Source: Cryptomeria japonica (taxonomy: Eukaryota > Streptophyta > Pinopsida > Cupressales > Cupressaceae). From it: a stretch of 64,000 bases of DNA. Below are positions 24,890 to 37,091 of this stretch, piece after piece. Made by a program: the position numbers and the translations under genes. The stretch is from NCBI RefSeq assembly GCF_030272615.1, contig NC_081414.1, forward strand, positions 519,693,185-519,757,184. The letters run 5' to 3'. Position 1 is the stretch's first letter. Every line of letters begins with the position of its first letter. A model generated the notes under the pieces. That model searched no databases, was not told the DNA's origin, and worked only from the letters and a program-made list of their open reading frames with translations.

Positions 24890-25495
24890 GGGGGTAGGAG
24901 TAGAGAGGAAAGGAGGAGAGAAGTCATTTTGGCATCCAAGAAAAGACGGTGGATTGCAGAAAGAAGAAGAGAGTTAGAGAGTTGTTTTTTTTTAGAGAGG
25001 ATATTGTTTTGATAGTGTCAAGAGAGTTGTTTTTATAGAGTTGGAAAGTATTGGTGAAAAGGATCGCAAGCAAGGCGCATTTATCAAAGAAAGGGCATTA
25101 AGTTCTTGCTCATTGATCAACAATTCAATAGGTTAGGAATTTCTTAGTTTGTGAGCATCAACATTTACAATCTCTATTATATGTCATGTTTATTGTCTTG
25201 CTTATGAAATAGTTATGAATATGTTTTATTTATCATTAGGGATTGTTAAATAAAATCATAGAATAGAAGTTGTGATTACATTATGACTATAGAAGTGGAA
25301 TAGTGTTTAAGTTCAAATTGCATACTTGTTATTATATGGAAGAAATGTATGGTTGTGTTCAAAACCTAGTTATTAAGATTTATCAGACGTAGCTCTAGGA
25401 GAGGCTGGGAAGTAATAGTTTACTATTGATATGTTACAGAGATGGTATGAGTTAAACAGAGAGCATGCAAATCCATAGCAGGTTATGCTCACTAC

Positions 25496-25837
25496 TTGAA
25501 AGTGAAGAAGGATTCTTTGACACTTGTCAAGCCCGTTGTGGATGACAACCCTGCTGAAGAGAACCCAGCTCCAGAAGAGAGCAAAGAAATAGAAAAAGGT
25601 CCTAATCAGAGTTCAACTAAAGAAGTTACCATTAAGAAAGGAAAAGAACCCAAGCCAGAGTGCTCGCCTGAAAAGCCAATAGTTATAAGTTCTGACTCAT
25701 CGGAGGGGTATACCCCCTTAAGTGATAATGAGTCTATGGGGTACTTTCCCCGCAGTGAAAGAAAATCTGAAGGATATACTCCTTTAGATCATGTAGAGTC
25801 TGATGAGTGCACTTCTCCGTATTTTTCGGAAGAATGA
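25496..25837 (+). CDS. LTR-embedded acidic ORF, function unknown
   Basis: The open frame runs from a stop at about 25449 to TGA at 25835-25837. The stated start is a TTG with no ATG upstream in frame, so translation would need a non-AUG start or splicing. It is rich in Pro/Glu/Lys, then Ser/Asp, with a twice-repeated EGYTPL motif and the segment KPIVISSDSSE, which fits a SUMO-interacting motif (hydrophobic core next to an acidic/Ser run). It lies downstream of the LTR TATA box, so the transcript should contain it. The 3' LTR copy is kept except for one stop and an in-frame 27-base deletion. Confidence 0.4.
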   Translation: MKVKKDSLTLVKPVVDDNPAEENPAPEESKEIEKGPNQSSTKEVTIKKGKEPKPECSPEKPIVISSDSSEGYTPLSDNESMGYFPRSERKSEGYTPLDHVESDECTSPYFSEE

Positions 25838-27375
25838 TGTAACACTCTAGTGTAAAAATAAATAAATAAAAATAAAGACATTATTCTATGAAGAAATGTA
25901 TTATGTCTGGTTGTAAGACTTCCTTCATGAAAAAAATTTATTTTAATCTTTGTCTATTGTATAAATGGAAATTATTAAGGTGGCATACCTATAGTAGATA
26001 ACAAGAGTAATTGAAACTCTTAGACTTGTCAATAAGTGTAAAATTCTGTGTTATACCGACCATATTGTTCTTCAACATATATTCGTATTTCAAGTTAATT
26101 TTGTGATAGGTGTTGGTACGTAAGATTACCTTGTTTTATATGGTGGTCACGACTAAGTACATTAAGTCATGTTGTCAGTATGTCTTGTGTGCTGTGTCTT
26201 GGCCAGTTATTTAGATGTTTAAACTTAAGGAAATGAGCCACTATGAGTTGTTCGTAATGGTCAACCTTAGGTTAGTTAATTATGTATCCTTCATTCGAGG
26301 TAGGTCAAGATTGGGAATGGATTTTTATGTCGCCATAGAGTTCTGTAGATAGAACTAACCTGTAGTATCCTAAGAGAGAGAGTGGCTTTCGAGTGGGGGC
26401 CGTGCCCAAAGTGGTGACAGGATAACCCGTTGGAAGTTGGTTAAGAAAGTGAAAATCTAATAAATGACTAGGGAAGGGTAGAATAAAAGTTAAATAAAAC
26501 AATGTGCCTCGCACATAGGTGAGTGCTAGTACAGGACTCATAATGTAGTGAGAAGGCCTGGAATGGAAAACTTACCACCTTGTCTTTGTGAGAGGATTGG
26601 TAAGGTCCGCATGAGTCTTAGTTGGAATCGGAGGTTTGGGAGAGGTTACCAGGATAACCCAGGATGGGGGCCGGGACCTATGGAGGTTGTACCATGGTAT
26701 CCACCGTAAGACATGCAATGACACTTTCTCCTTAGAGTCACTAGTGTTTTATGAGTTAGGTCACATGATTGTAAGTGGAGTCTTGTAGTCCTTTCATTCT
26801 TGTTTCATTTTGCTTGCTTGAGGGTTATCTACTATCTCCAGCACGGCGGGGTGGTTCCCTTTTGGAATCACATGGTCAGGTGGTAATGTCACTTCCCATC
26901 GGATGTCTGGTACGTATCTTTAGGTGAGGAAGGACTTTGCTGATGTTCTTGGATCGTGATTCATGTACCGACTCTCGTTCCTATCCATCTTTCAGTTAAA
27001 TACTAGAGGTTTTGAAAAGAAACTATATGTAACTTTCATTTTGTAACATTTTAGCTCATGACGTAAATTCTTTTTGAAAACATGTATTTTTGAATATTGA
27101 AAGCAAAGAAATATTGTAATATATGCTACTTCGATTACTTATTTCTGATGTATATGATTGCTTGAAGTATTTTAGATTCTTTCATTGTGGTGATTTTATT
27201 TTAAATATTTAATTTACGAAGTAATATTCGTTGGTAACCCTTAGGAAATTCAGGTGTTAGACTTCCACTATGTTATTAGATGTGCTAAGGCTCAATTCAT
27301 GCACTTAATCAAAAAAAAAACCTTAGTTGCATAGATCATGATGTTTTCCTTTAGGGTTCTTGACGGGGCATTACA

Positions 27376-27393
27376 TTTGGTATCAGAGTGAAA
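27376..27393 (+). other. Primer-binding site of the chromodomain Gypsy element
   Basis: TTTGGTATCAGAGTGAAAG begins right after the LTR end. TGGTATCAGAG is the classic match to the 3' end of initiator tRNA-Met. Confidence 0.85.
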
Positions 27394-27526
27394 GTTTCAA
27401 CACTAGGTACTCTGGGTTTGTAGTGTGCCTATTCAACTTGATTTTTATTTAGGTCTTAACATTTGTGTTTTTCCTTGTTTATCCTTGTCATAAATCTGAA
27501 TCTTTTCTCTTTTGTAGTACTCGGTC

Positions 27527-30500
27527 ATGGCTAGGAGAGCTAGGGGAGGTGGCTGTATGGGTGGTCACAATAGAGGCAGAGGTAGAGAATGAGGGCGTGG
27601 TTCTGATCATCATAGTCCTTCACCACCACCTACTCATGTTAGTGCTGAGCCAAAACAGTTTGTTCATCAAGACTTACCTCGTGCAGAAGAATAGGTTCCC
27701 GAAAGGGAAGAGCTGAGACAAATGTTTCAGGAGGTCCTTGCTAGGTTAGGCCCTAGGCCTGAGGTTGTTCAGCCAATACCAGAAGAGAGAGAGAGGGAAA
27801 GATCACCCAGAAGGAGAGGGATTGCAAACAATGAAGATCCAGTTTCTTTGGGTCACATAAAGGACTTGATGAGGTCCAACCCTCTTTTCTTTAATGGTAT
27901 GGGTACCGGTCTAGAGGTAGAGACTTGGCTTATCGGTCTGGATAGGTGTTTTGCTGTGTTCCCATATAGTAGAAACACCAAGGCAAGATGTGCTATTATG
28001 CGTCTCAAAAACTTCGCGTCAATCTGGTGGAGACTAGAGGAGGAAATGATTGGTGTGTGCATTAACACTGTGACATGGGAGCTATTTTTGGAGAGATTTA
28101 GGGCACAGTTTCTCTTGCCCCAGTGGAAATAGACTCGGGCAGATAAGTTCCATGCATTGCGATAGTATGGTATGACGGTAGACCAGTATGAGCACAGATT
28201 CTATGAGCTCAAGCAGTATGCTGGAATTGGTAATAATGAGGCTATGCTTGTACAACATTTCTTGAGGGGCTTGAATGATTGCATTAGTGGAGGTGTTAGG
28301 GTATTTGAGCCAACTTCAGTGGAGATAGCTGTGGCAAAGGCCAGATTGGTAGAGCTAAACCTTAGCCATGCTCTTGGTGGGCAAACAGGTGTGTAGATAA
28401 GGAGTGCTCCTTCCAGTGGAAATAGAGCTCGTGGTAATTAGTTTCAGTCAGCTACACTATTTAGAACTCCTCAGGCACCTGCTAAGGGTGGACCATAGTA
28501 GCAGCAACCATCAAAACCAAAACAGTTCTAGAGCCAGAAGGGTGGCAATGCTCAATTTAAGAAAAATAGAAATTGGCAGAGAAGCAGATAGGGCCCTACA
28601 GGGGAATCCTCGCAAAGTGCATCTCATGCTCCTAGCCAAGAAAATTATCAGCAATCCAGTGGTCCGACAAGTAATAGAGGAGCTTGCTTCTCTTGTGGGC
28701 AGTATGGTCACAAAGCTGCGCAGTGTCCTCAGCATTTCCACAACATAGGTAGTCAACGGTCGGTAGCATCAGAGCTTATAGTGGGAGATGCAGGCAGATC
28801 TCATAGAGTGTTCGCAGCGGTGGATAACCACCAAGCTGATCATCAAGGTATAGTCATAGAAGTAGTAGGTATGTTGCGTGGAATCCCTATCTCTGTACTT
28901 TTTGATTCCGGAGCTTCAGATTCTTTCATTTCTTCGTCTATTGTGGAGCGGTGTGGACTCATGTCTGCTAAGGAGATGAATAGGTGGCAAGTAGAGTTGG
29001 CTACAGGTGTCCATGTTTCTGTAGATGCCTTTATCCCTAGTTGTGAGTTGAATCTAGGAACCATAGTTACTTCAGTTGACCTTCGAGTCATTCCTTTGGG
29101 TTCTTATGGAGTTGTGTTGGGAATGGATTGGCTATCTTCTCATAATGCTCACGTAGATTGTCGTAAGAAGACAGTGGATTGTTTAGATGACCTTGGCAAG
29201 GAAGTGAAAATTGTTGGAGTTCAGAGACCAATATCCTTACGTATGATCTCTGCTATGCAACTTAAGCAATGCATGCGTAGAGGGTGTCAGCTTTTTGCAG
29301 TTACTCTTGAGGACATGGATGAGTTAAAGAGTCGAGAAATCACTCTTGATAGTCACCCTATTCTTCAAGAGTATGCTGATGTATTCCCATTAGATATTCC
29401 TGGTATGCCTCCAAAGAGAGACATAGACTTTCACATTGATTTGGTTCCTGGTGCAGAACCTATTTCGAGAGCTCCATATCAGATGACCACTTAGGAGTTG
29501 AGTGAATTGAAGCTACAACTAGAAGAATTGTTAGGCAATGGATTTATTCATCCTAGTGTTTCTCCTTGGGGTGCGCCTGTTATCTTTGTTAAGAAAAAGG
29601 ATGGTTCTCTTCAGTTATGCATTGATTACCGACAGCTGAATAAGGTAACCATCCAGAATCGATATCCTTTGCCTCATATTGATGATCTTTTTGATCAGGT
29701 AAAGGGAGCCAAGATGTTCTCTAAGATTGACCTAAAATCTAGATATCACCAATTGCGTATCGAGGATGCAGATATTCATAAGACAGCATTTCACACTCGT
29801 TATGGTCACTATGAGTTCACAGTAGTACCATTTGGGTTGACGAATGTGCCTTCAGTTTTCATGAGCCTCATGAATGGGGTTTTTTGCACCTACCTTGATC
29901 ATTTTGTCCTTGTGTTCTTAGATGACATATTAATTTATTCTAGAACTATGGAAGAACATGAAGGTCACTTACGATAGGTAATGCAGTGCTTGAGGGAAAA
30001 CCAACTTTATGCTAATTTGGCAAAGTGTGATTTTTTTCAATCAGAGGTAAACTATCTTGGTCATATAGTTTCAGGGGAAGGTGTATCTGTGGATCCTTCA
30101 AAGATCGAAGCCATTGTTGATTGGCCAGTGCCAACCAGCATTTCTGAAGTTCGGAGTTTTATGGGTTTGGCCGGATACTACCGTCGATTTGTTCAAGGTT
30201 TTTCCCGGATAGGTCACCTGATTACTTCTCTATAGTAGAAAGGGAAGAAGTTTGTTTGGTCAGAACAATGTGAGTCAACTTTTCATACCTTGAAAGAACT
30301 CCTTGTTAGTGCTCCAATTTTGGCAGTTCCTGATCCATCTAGAGATTTTATAGTATGCACAGATGCCTCTTTGGAAGGTATAGGTGCAGTGCTTATGAAA
30401 GATGGATGAGTGGTTGTTTATGAGTCTCGCAAACTCAAGAACCACGAGTTGAACTATCCAGTTCATGATTTGGAGTTGGCAGCTGTAGTTCATGCTTTGG

Positions 30501-32167
30501 TTAGATGGCATCATTTTCTGTTAGGGCATCATTTTGAACTGCATAGTGATCACCGTAGTCTACAGTATATTTTCACACAACCAAATTTGAATGCTCGACA
30601 ACAGAGATGGATGGAATTCCTCTGCGAGTATGATTTTGATGTTTGATACATTCAGGGGAAAGAGAACGTGGTGGCAAATGCTTTGAGTCATAGGTGGCAT
30701 GAAGTTTCGGTATTGTCCCTTGGAATTGACTTGAGAGAAAGGATTCTCAGAGTTCTCCCTCAGGATACTTGGTATCAAGATGTTAGAACCATGATAGAGT
30801 CCGGAAGGCCTTTAGAGGGAAGATATTCTGGATATAATCTTGAGGCAAATGGACTTCTTCATCACCATGGGCAGATCTTTGTACCTTCTTTAGAGGGTCT
30901 TCGCATCTTGATTATGACTGAGGCCCATCGTGCACCTTATTCGGCACATCTAGGTGTCAAGAAGATGCACACAGATCTTAGACAAGTTTATCATTGGGAA
31001 GGTATGAAACGTGACATTGCTGATTTCATGTCAAAGTGTTTAGAATGTCAGCGGGTGAAGGTAGAGCATCAGCACCTGGCAGGGCTTCTTCAACCTAATT
31101 TGATACTGGATTGGAAATGGGATATCATTTCCATGGATTTCATTGTTGGGTTGCCTGTCTCTTCACGTCGGCATGATGCCATCATGGTCATAGTTGATAG
31201 GTTGACTAAGATTGCTCATTTTGTTCCTATTCGAGCTTCCTATACAGCAGCGGTGGTGGCACGAGTCTTCTTGGAAGAAGTAGTGAAACTGCATGGGATT
31301 CCGAGGTGGATCATCTCTGATAGAGATCCTGTCTTTACTTTAGCTTTATGGACCTCACTTCAGCATGCTTTGGGAACTCAGTTGAAATTTAGTTTAGCCT
31401 ATCACCCTGAGACGGATGGTCAGACAGAGAGAGTGAATCAAGTTTTGGAGGACATGCTTCGCATGTATGTTATGGACCAGCAGTTGCGTTGGGAGGATTA
31501 TATCTACCTTGTAGAGTTTGCGTATAACAATGGATATCATAGCTCCATAGGTATGTCCCCCTTCCAGGCATTATATGGTCATCCTTTCCGTACTCCTTTG
31601 AGTTGGGATCGGTTAGAGGATAGGGTGCTTATAGGTCTGGATATTCTTCAAGAGATGGAGCAACAAGTTGAGCGGATTTGAGAGCATTTGGTAGCTGCAC
31701 ATGATAGGCAGAAGAAGTATGCAGATGCTCATAGGATAGATCATCAATTTTCTATTGGCGACCATGTGTTTTTGAGAGTGCATCCACGGAAGAGTCCGAT
31801 CCATTATGGGAAGGGTTCTAAGTTGGCGCCTCAGTTTGTAGGCCCTTTTGAGATTCTTGAGAGGATAAGTCCTATTGCTTACTGCCTTGCCTTGCCACCG
31901 AGTCTACCCCACATCCATGATGTTTTTCATGTTTCAGTTCTTCGACCTTATCACCCTGATGTGACACATGTTCTTGATTGGAACTCTTTGTAGGTCGAGG
32001 ACGGGCAGCTTTCCATGGAACCCATGTGCATTCTTCAGCGTCAGGATTTGATCCTCAGGGGTTGCACCATCGACCAGGTAAGGGTCCTATGGGACCCAAA
32101 AGATGAGACCTCCGCAACTTGGGAGGATGCAGTGAAGATGAGAGAGATATATTCATATTTGTTTTAG
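27527..32167 (+). pseudogene. gag-pol: gag-pol polyprotein of the chromodomain Gypsy element, broken by stops
   Basis: One frame of ~1547 codons from ATG 27527 to TAG 32165-32167, with no frameshift but about 18 internal stops (about 14 TAG, 4 TGA, no TAA). Domains in order: gag capsid (about 27720-28400); zinc knuckle CFSCGQYGHKAAQC (about 28684-28725); aspartic protease with LFDSGAS (about 28900); RT with the intact active site FLDDILIYS (about 29920) and [11 protein letters not shown]; RNase H with TDASLEGIGAVL (about 30360); integrase with H..H and CLECQ zinc ligands (about 31000) and catalytic segments MDFIVGLP and ISDRDPVF; then a C-terminal chromodomain-like tail (VLWDPKDETSATWED). It made the enzymes for reverse transcription and insertion. 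Catalytic motifs are still readable, but stops in gag and pol rule out a full product. Confidence 0.92.
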
Positions 32168-32190
32168 GCTTCCAGGAGTAAGCCTAGTCT

Positions 32191-32202
32191 TTGGGGGGAG
32201 AA
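32191..32202 (+). other. Polypurine tract of the chromodomain Gypsy element
   Basis: TTGGGGGGAGAA sits immediately before the 3' LTR start TGTAGTACCC, as expected for the plus-strand primer. Confidence 0.9.
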
Positions 32203-35200
32203 TGTAGTACCCTTACTCATTTGAACTGATATTTTGTTCTTATTATTCTCAGTGGATACATTATCATTGGTTATTTAGAATTGTATAACATTGTTCCATG
32301 TTTTATCTAATTATGAGACATATGATTTATTTGTAGTATTTATGTACTTATGTTTTATGGCATTATATGGTTCATTGCTATGTACTGACGCTTTACTTCA
32401 TCTATGCACTATGTGTTGTGTATCTGCGAGTGTATGGGATGCATGGGGACAATTTTCCTTCACTCATCTCGGTGAGATAGGGAACATCACGAATCTCCTT
32501 CATTGGTGTGTATGTTGAAATTTCTATATATGTATATATGCATGTGTGGTCGGTGATGCAGGATGTTGCAGGTACAAGTACCGAGTAGGTACGGGGTATC
32601 ATCTCCACTTGGCTACACAGGTCTGAGCGTGCCTTATATTTTCCATTGGAAGTGAAGGAGATAGTAGTTGACCCTATTTTTAGTCAGTTACACTCGGGTG
32701 AGTGCCTTCAGTTAGTCATTCTGTCAATTGGTTTGGTCTTCATATTTTATTGCTTGATCTTTATAAAAGTCGCATGATGCTTGCTCAGTTTGCGTGTCCA
32801 GTATTCCCAATTTTTGTATGTCATAGGTAATTGTTACGTTTATTACATCTATAAGAGTAAAGAGTAGTTTTGATAATTGGAGGAAAAAGAATCAAGTGAT
32901 CTAGTGACTTAATATTGTTTATAAAGGACGAGTTAATATCTTGGTATGAGTTGATATGAATTTTATCAGCTTGTTAGCTCGATAGTTGCAATTTGATCAT
33001 TTGAATATATGTAAGGACATTATATACTCGGAAGGCAATAGTCACTTATAAGTAGTTATTGGAGTTAAGATAAGGTGATCGTATTATCTGTAGTTGATAT
33101 CGCCCATCGGGTTATTATGTTTTTGGTTTATGCATGTATAAGTTAGAATTATAGATATGATATATATAATTTGATTGTTCGAATATAAATTTACAAGCAT
33201 TTGAAAACAAGTATATATTTATATATATAAACGTAAAATTGCTAGGAAGATTAATGTTTAAATATTAAAATGAAAATCATTAATTAATTGCTAAAATATA
33301 ACAAAGAAATTATATTAAACAAATAAAACAAATTATATTAAACAAATAAAACAAATTAGATTATATAGAAGGTGGCGGGGGTTATAGTTAGAATAAGGTA
33401 AATGGTGGTCGATGGTAATATCGACCACCCCCCTTAATATAGGGAGGGGTAGGTATTACCACCGACTACCCTCCTCCTTCACATAACACGTACTCCCTCC
33501 ATTAAACACTGTAGTCAGAAGGCATAGAGAGGTTTCCTTTGTTAACTCTGCAGTCAGCAATGACACCTCTCGCCCTCTCGCTATTTCAAAGCGATAAACA
33601 ACTACTCTCCACATCCAGTTTCTCCATGAGCTCCAGTTCATTGGCATCTAATAGAATATTGACTGATTGAGGAGGGGATTAGACTGGCATGTAAGGTTAA
33701 GACTGAAACATCAACCTTAGTTGACTCAAGACCTGGCAGATTAAACATACATTTCGTTGAATGCCAACATACGGATCTCTCCACCTAGCCGATAATTGCT
33801 ATAACCTCTATCAAGGAGCGCAGAGAGCTGTAGTTAACTAGGGATGGACTCCTTACGTGGAGAAATAAGAAGAGTTGGAGATAAAAGACGTTTAGTTGAT
33901 AACTATCACTAAGCCCCAAATTTAGGAGAAGTGATGAATGATTTTTGTATAAATAGGGGGTAGGAGTAGAGAGGAAAGGAGGAGAGAAGTCATTTTGGCA
34001 TCCAAGAAAAGACGGTGGATTGCAGAAAGAAGAAGAGAGTTAGAGAGTTGTTTTTTTTAGAGAGGATATTGTTTTGATAGTGTCAAGAGAGTTGTTTTCA
34101 TAGAGTTGGAAAGTATTGGTGAAAAGGATCGCAAGCAAGGCGCATTTATCAGAGAAAGGGCATTAAGTTCTTGCTCATTGATCAACAATTCAATAGGTCA
34201 GGAATTTCTTAGTTTGTGAGCATCAACATTTACAATCTCTATTATATGTCATGTTTATTGTCTTGCTTATGAAATAGTTATGAATATGTTTTATTTATCA
34301 TTAGGGATTGTTAAATAAAATCATAGAATAGAAGTTGTGATTACATTATGACTATAGAAGTGGAATAGTGTTTAAGTTCAAATTGCATACTTGTTATTAT
34401 ATGGAAGAAATGTATGGTTGCGTTCAAAACCTAGTTATTAAGATTTATCAGGCGTAGCTCTCGGAGAGGCTGGGAAGTAATAGTTTACTATTGATACATT
34501 ACAGAGATGGTATGAGTTAAATAGACAGCATGCAAATTCGTAGTAGGTTATGCTCACTACTTGAAAGTGAAGAAGGATTCTTTGACACCTGTCAAGCCCG
34601 TTGTGGATGACAACCCTGCTGAAGAGAACCCAGCTCTAGAAGAGATTAAAGAAATAGAAAAAGGTCCTATTTAGAGTTCCACTAAAGAAGTTACCATTGA
34701 GAAAGGAAAAGAACCCAAGCCAGTGTGCTCGCCTGAAAAGCCAATAGTTATAAGTTCTGACTCGTCGGAGGGGTATACCCCCTTAAGTGATAATGAGTCT
34801 ATGGGGTACTTGCCCCAGAGTGAAAGCAAATCTGAAGGATATAATCCTACTTCTCCATATTTTTCGGAAGAATGATGTAACACTCTAGTGTAAAAATAAA
34901 TAAATAAAAATAAAGACATTACTCTATGAAGAAATGTATTATGTCTGGTTGTAAGACTTCCTTGATGAAATAAATATATTTTAATCTTCGTCTATTGTAT
35001 AAATGGAAATTATTAAGGTGGCTTACCTATAGTAGTTAACAAGAGTAATTGAAACTCTTAGACTTGTCAATAAGTGTAAAATTTTGTGTTATACCGACCA
35101 TATTGTTCTTCAACGTATATTCGTATTTCAAGTTAATTTTGTGATAGGTGTTGGTACATAAGATTACCTTGTTTTATATGCTGGTCACAACTAAGTACAT

Positions 35201-36294
35201 TAAGTCATTTTGTCAGTATGTCTTGTGTGTTGTGTCGCCATAGAGTTATGTAGATAGAACTAACCCGTAGTATCCTTAGAGAGAGAGTGGCTTTTGAGCG
35301 GGAGCCATGCCCAAAGTGGTGACAGGATAACCTGTTGGAAGTTGGTTAAGAAAGTGAAAATCTAATAAATGACTAGGGAAGGGTAGAATAAAAGTTAAAT
35401 AAAACAATGTGCCTCGCACATAGGTGAGTGCTAGTACAGGACTCATAATTTAGCGAGAAGGCCTGGAATGGCAAACCTACCACCTTGTCTTCGTGAGAGG
35501 ATTGGTAAGGTCTGCATGAGTCTTAGTTGGAATCGGAGGTTCGGGAGAGGTTACCAGGATAACCCAGGATGGGGACCGGGACCTATGGAGGCTGTACCAT
35601 GGTATCCACCGTAAGACATGCGATGACACTTTCTCCTTAGAGTCACTAGTGTTTTGTGAGTTAGGTCACATGATTGTAAGTGGAGTCTTGTAGTCCTTTC
35701 GTTCTTGTTTCATTTTTCTTGCTTGAGGGTTATCTACTATCTCCAGCACGGTGGGGTGGTTCCCTTTCAGAATCACATGGTCAGGTGGTAGTGTCACTTC
35801 CCATCGGATGTTCTGGTATGTATCTTCAGGCAAGGAAGGACTTCGCTGATGTTCTTGGATCATGATTCATGTACCGACTCTCATTCCTATCCATCTTTCA
35901 GTTAAATACTAGAGGTTTTGAAAAGAAACTATATGTAACTTTCATTTTGTAACATTTTAGCTCATGATGTAATTTCTTTTTGAAAACATGTATTTTTGAA
36001 TATTGAAAGCAAAGAAATATTGTAATATATGCTACTTCAATTATTGATTTCTGATGTATATGATTGCTTGAAGTATTTTAGATTCTTTCATTGTGGTGAT
36101 TTTATTTTAAATAGTTAATTTATGAAGTAATATTCGTTGGTAACCCTTAGGAAATTCAGGTGTTAGACTTCCGCTATGTTATTAGATGTGCTAAGGTTTA
36201 ATTCATGCACTTAATCAAAAAAAAAAAAAATTATTTCACCCTTAGTTGCATAGATCATGATGTTTTCCTTTAGGGTTCCTTATGGGGCATTACA
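32203..36294 (+). repeat. 3' LTR of the chromodomain Gypsy element (4092 bp)
   Basis: Same ends and order of parts as the 5' LTR. It lacks 133 bases (equivalent to 26199-26331) and 27 bases in the LTR ORF, and has a longer A-run near 36219. Its TATA box is at 33948-33955 and its hairpin at 33414-33460. Confidence 0.93.
34561..34875 (+). pseudogene. 3' LTR copy of the LTR-embedded ORF, broken
   Basis: Matches 25496-25837 with one internal TAG (where the other copy has CAG) and an in-frame deletion of 27 bases near the C-terminus. The PIVISSDSSEGYTPL segment is unchanged. TGA at the same place ends it. Confidence 0.55.
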
Positions 36295-36299
36295 TTAAG

Positions 36300-36660
36300 G
36301 GTTAATCCTCAGACAAAGAAAAAAAAAACAAAGAAGCTTCCCTAAATGAAATTTTATACCATTAGCACAACCACTCGAATCAGCATTGAAATAACTCCTT
36401 GAAAACAATCTTATAACATTTGCCATAGATAAGGGAATGCAATCCTCAAGTTAAACCCTCATTGTTGAATGATGATCACATTTGCGATTACCATAGACAA
36501 AAGGGTCATGAGAATAATAGTTTTAATAAACTCTGACATGTCATACAAGACCTTCTTGATGAGGGAAAGATTTTAGTTGATGGGCATACTCCTTCCAATA
36601 ACTCTAATCATGAGATATGAAAAAATCCTTTCCCTAAGAATGACAAGGATAAAGGGAAGT
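36300..36660 (+). pseudogene. Tat-type Gypsy element C: gag fragment 2
   Basis: Continues fragment 1 after removal of the inserted element. A frame reads PLAQPLESALK, then LLENNLIT, then CDYHRQKGHENNSF and VIQDLLDEGKILVDG, broken by stops. This matches the conserved gag C-terminus of plant Tat/Ogre-type elements, where a C..H...GH..C group precedes an HxIQDLID-like helix. The last Cys appears replaced by Ser. Stops (TAA, TGA) show it is dead. Confidence 0.65.
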
Positions 36661-37091
36661 ATTGGTGTAATTATTTATTCAAGTTGTATATTATTACACC
36701 TTACTTAAGTTTACTTAGGATAATGCATTTCATATTAGTTTGGGTATGAGACACTTGGGTGTTTGTGCCACATTGGGATAGTGTGTGTAGGATGATTTCC
36801 ACCTTTTATGGTGTGATCTTGTTATTACTTTATCATATTTACTTATTGTGGGATGATAATTCCACCTTCGGTGGGTGATCCACCTTATGTGGAATATTTT
36901 ATTGTTTCTCCTACCTACCCTTGTTTCTCATTGATCCACATGTTATGTTTGTGTGCTCACATATCCATATAGTCTTGCCTATATAAGTAGACTCATATTC
37001 TTTGTATGTAACTTTTGATGATCTAGTTGATCAGTATTTTCATCTTGATAGAATACAATTTATTCCTATCATTTATTTTATCTGTCTATTG
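36661..37091 (+). mobile_element. Small LTR-like insertion in element C (solo LTR or TRIM-like)
   Basis: About 0.4 kb of non-coding sequence that interrupts the gag-protease region of element C. It has a TATATAAG box (about 36980) followed some 35 bases later by TTTGTATGTAAC, a layout seen in short plant LTRs. TATTG occurs at both edges (36661-36665 and 37087-37091) and may be the duplication, but the ends are not clean TG...CA. Near its left end is an inverted repeat with 11-bp arms (36665-36702). Confidence 0.45.

Larger units (their letters stand above)
23137..27375 (+). repeat. 5' LTR of the chromodomain Gypsy element (4239 bp)
   Basis: Aligns end to end with 32203-36294. Over the first ~330 bases I count roughly 15 differences, mostly transitions, so the element is not recent. 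It contains a TATA box (24882-24889), an upstream hairpin (24348-24394), an internal ORF (25496-25837) and 133 bases (26199-26331) absent from the 3' copy. Confidence 0.93.
23137..36294 (+). mobile_element. Complete chromodomain Ty3/Gypsy element with 4.2 kb LTRs (Tekay/Del-like)
   Basis: A 13,158-bp element with 5' LTR 23137-27375, interior 27376-32202 and 3' LTR 32203-36294. Both LTRs run TGTAGTACCC ... GGGGCATTACA. The flanks are an exact TSD TTAAG (23132-23136 and 36295-36299), and PBS and PPT are in place. The interior encodes gag, protease, RT, RNase H, integrase and a C-terminal chromodomain-like segment in one frame. The long LTRs and chromodomain point to the Tekay/Del group of plant chromoviruses. 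It carries about 18 in-frame stops and cannot express a full polyprotein. It sits inside the gag of element C. Confidence 0.93.

Noticed and set aside
27465-27716. 83-codon plus-strand frame at the start of the Gypsy interior
   Set aside because: Out of frame with gag, which begins at the ATG at 27527 and continues in one frame to 32167; this is a shadow.
28404-28748. 114-codon frame over the gag zinc-knuckle region
   Set aside because: The zinc knuckle CFSCGQYGHKAAQC reads in the gag-pol frame, not in this one; the frame is open only because the true frame holds TAG stops.
32020-32167. Chromodomain-like tail as a host chromatin gene
   Set aside because: It is in frame with the integrase and ends 23 bases before the PPT, the normal place for a chromovirus chromodomain.
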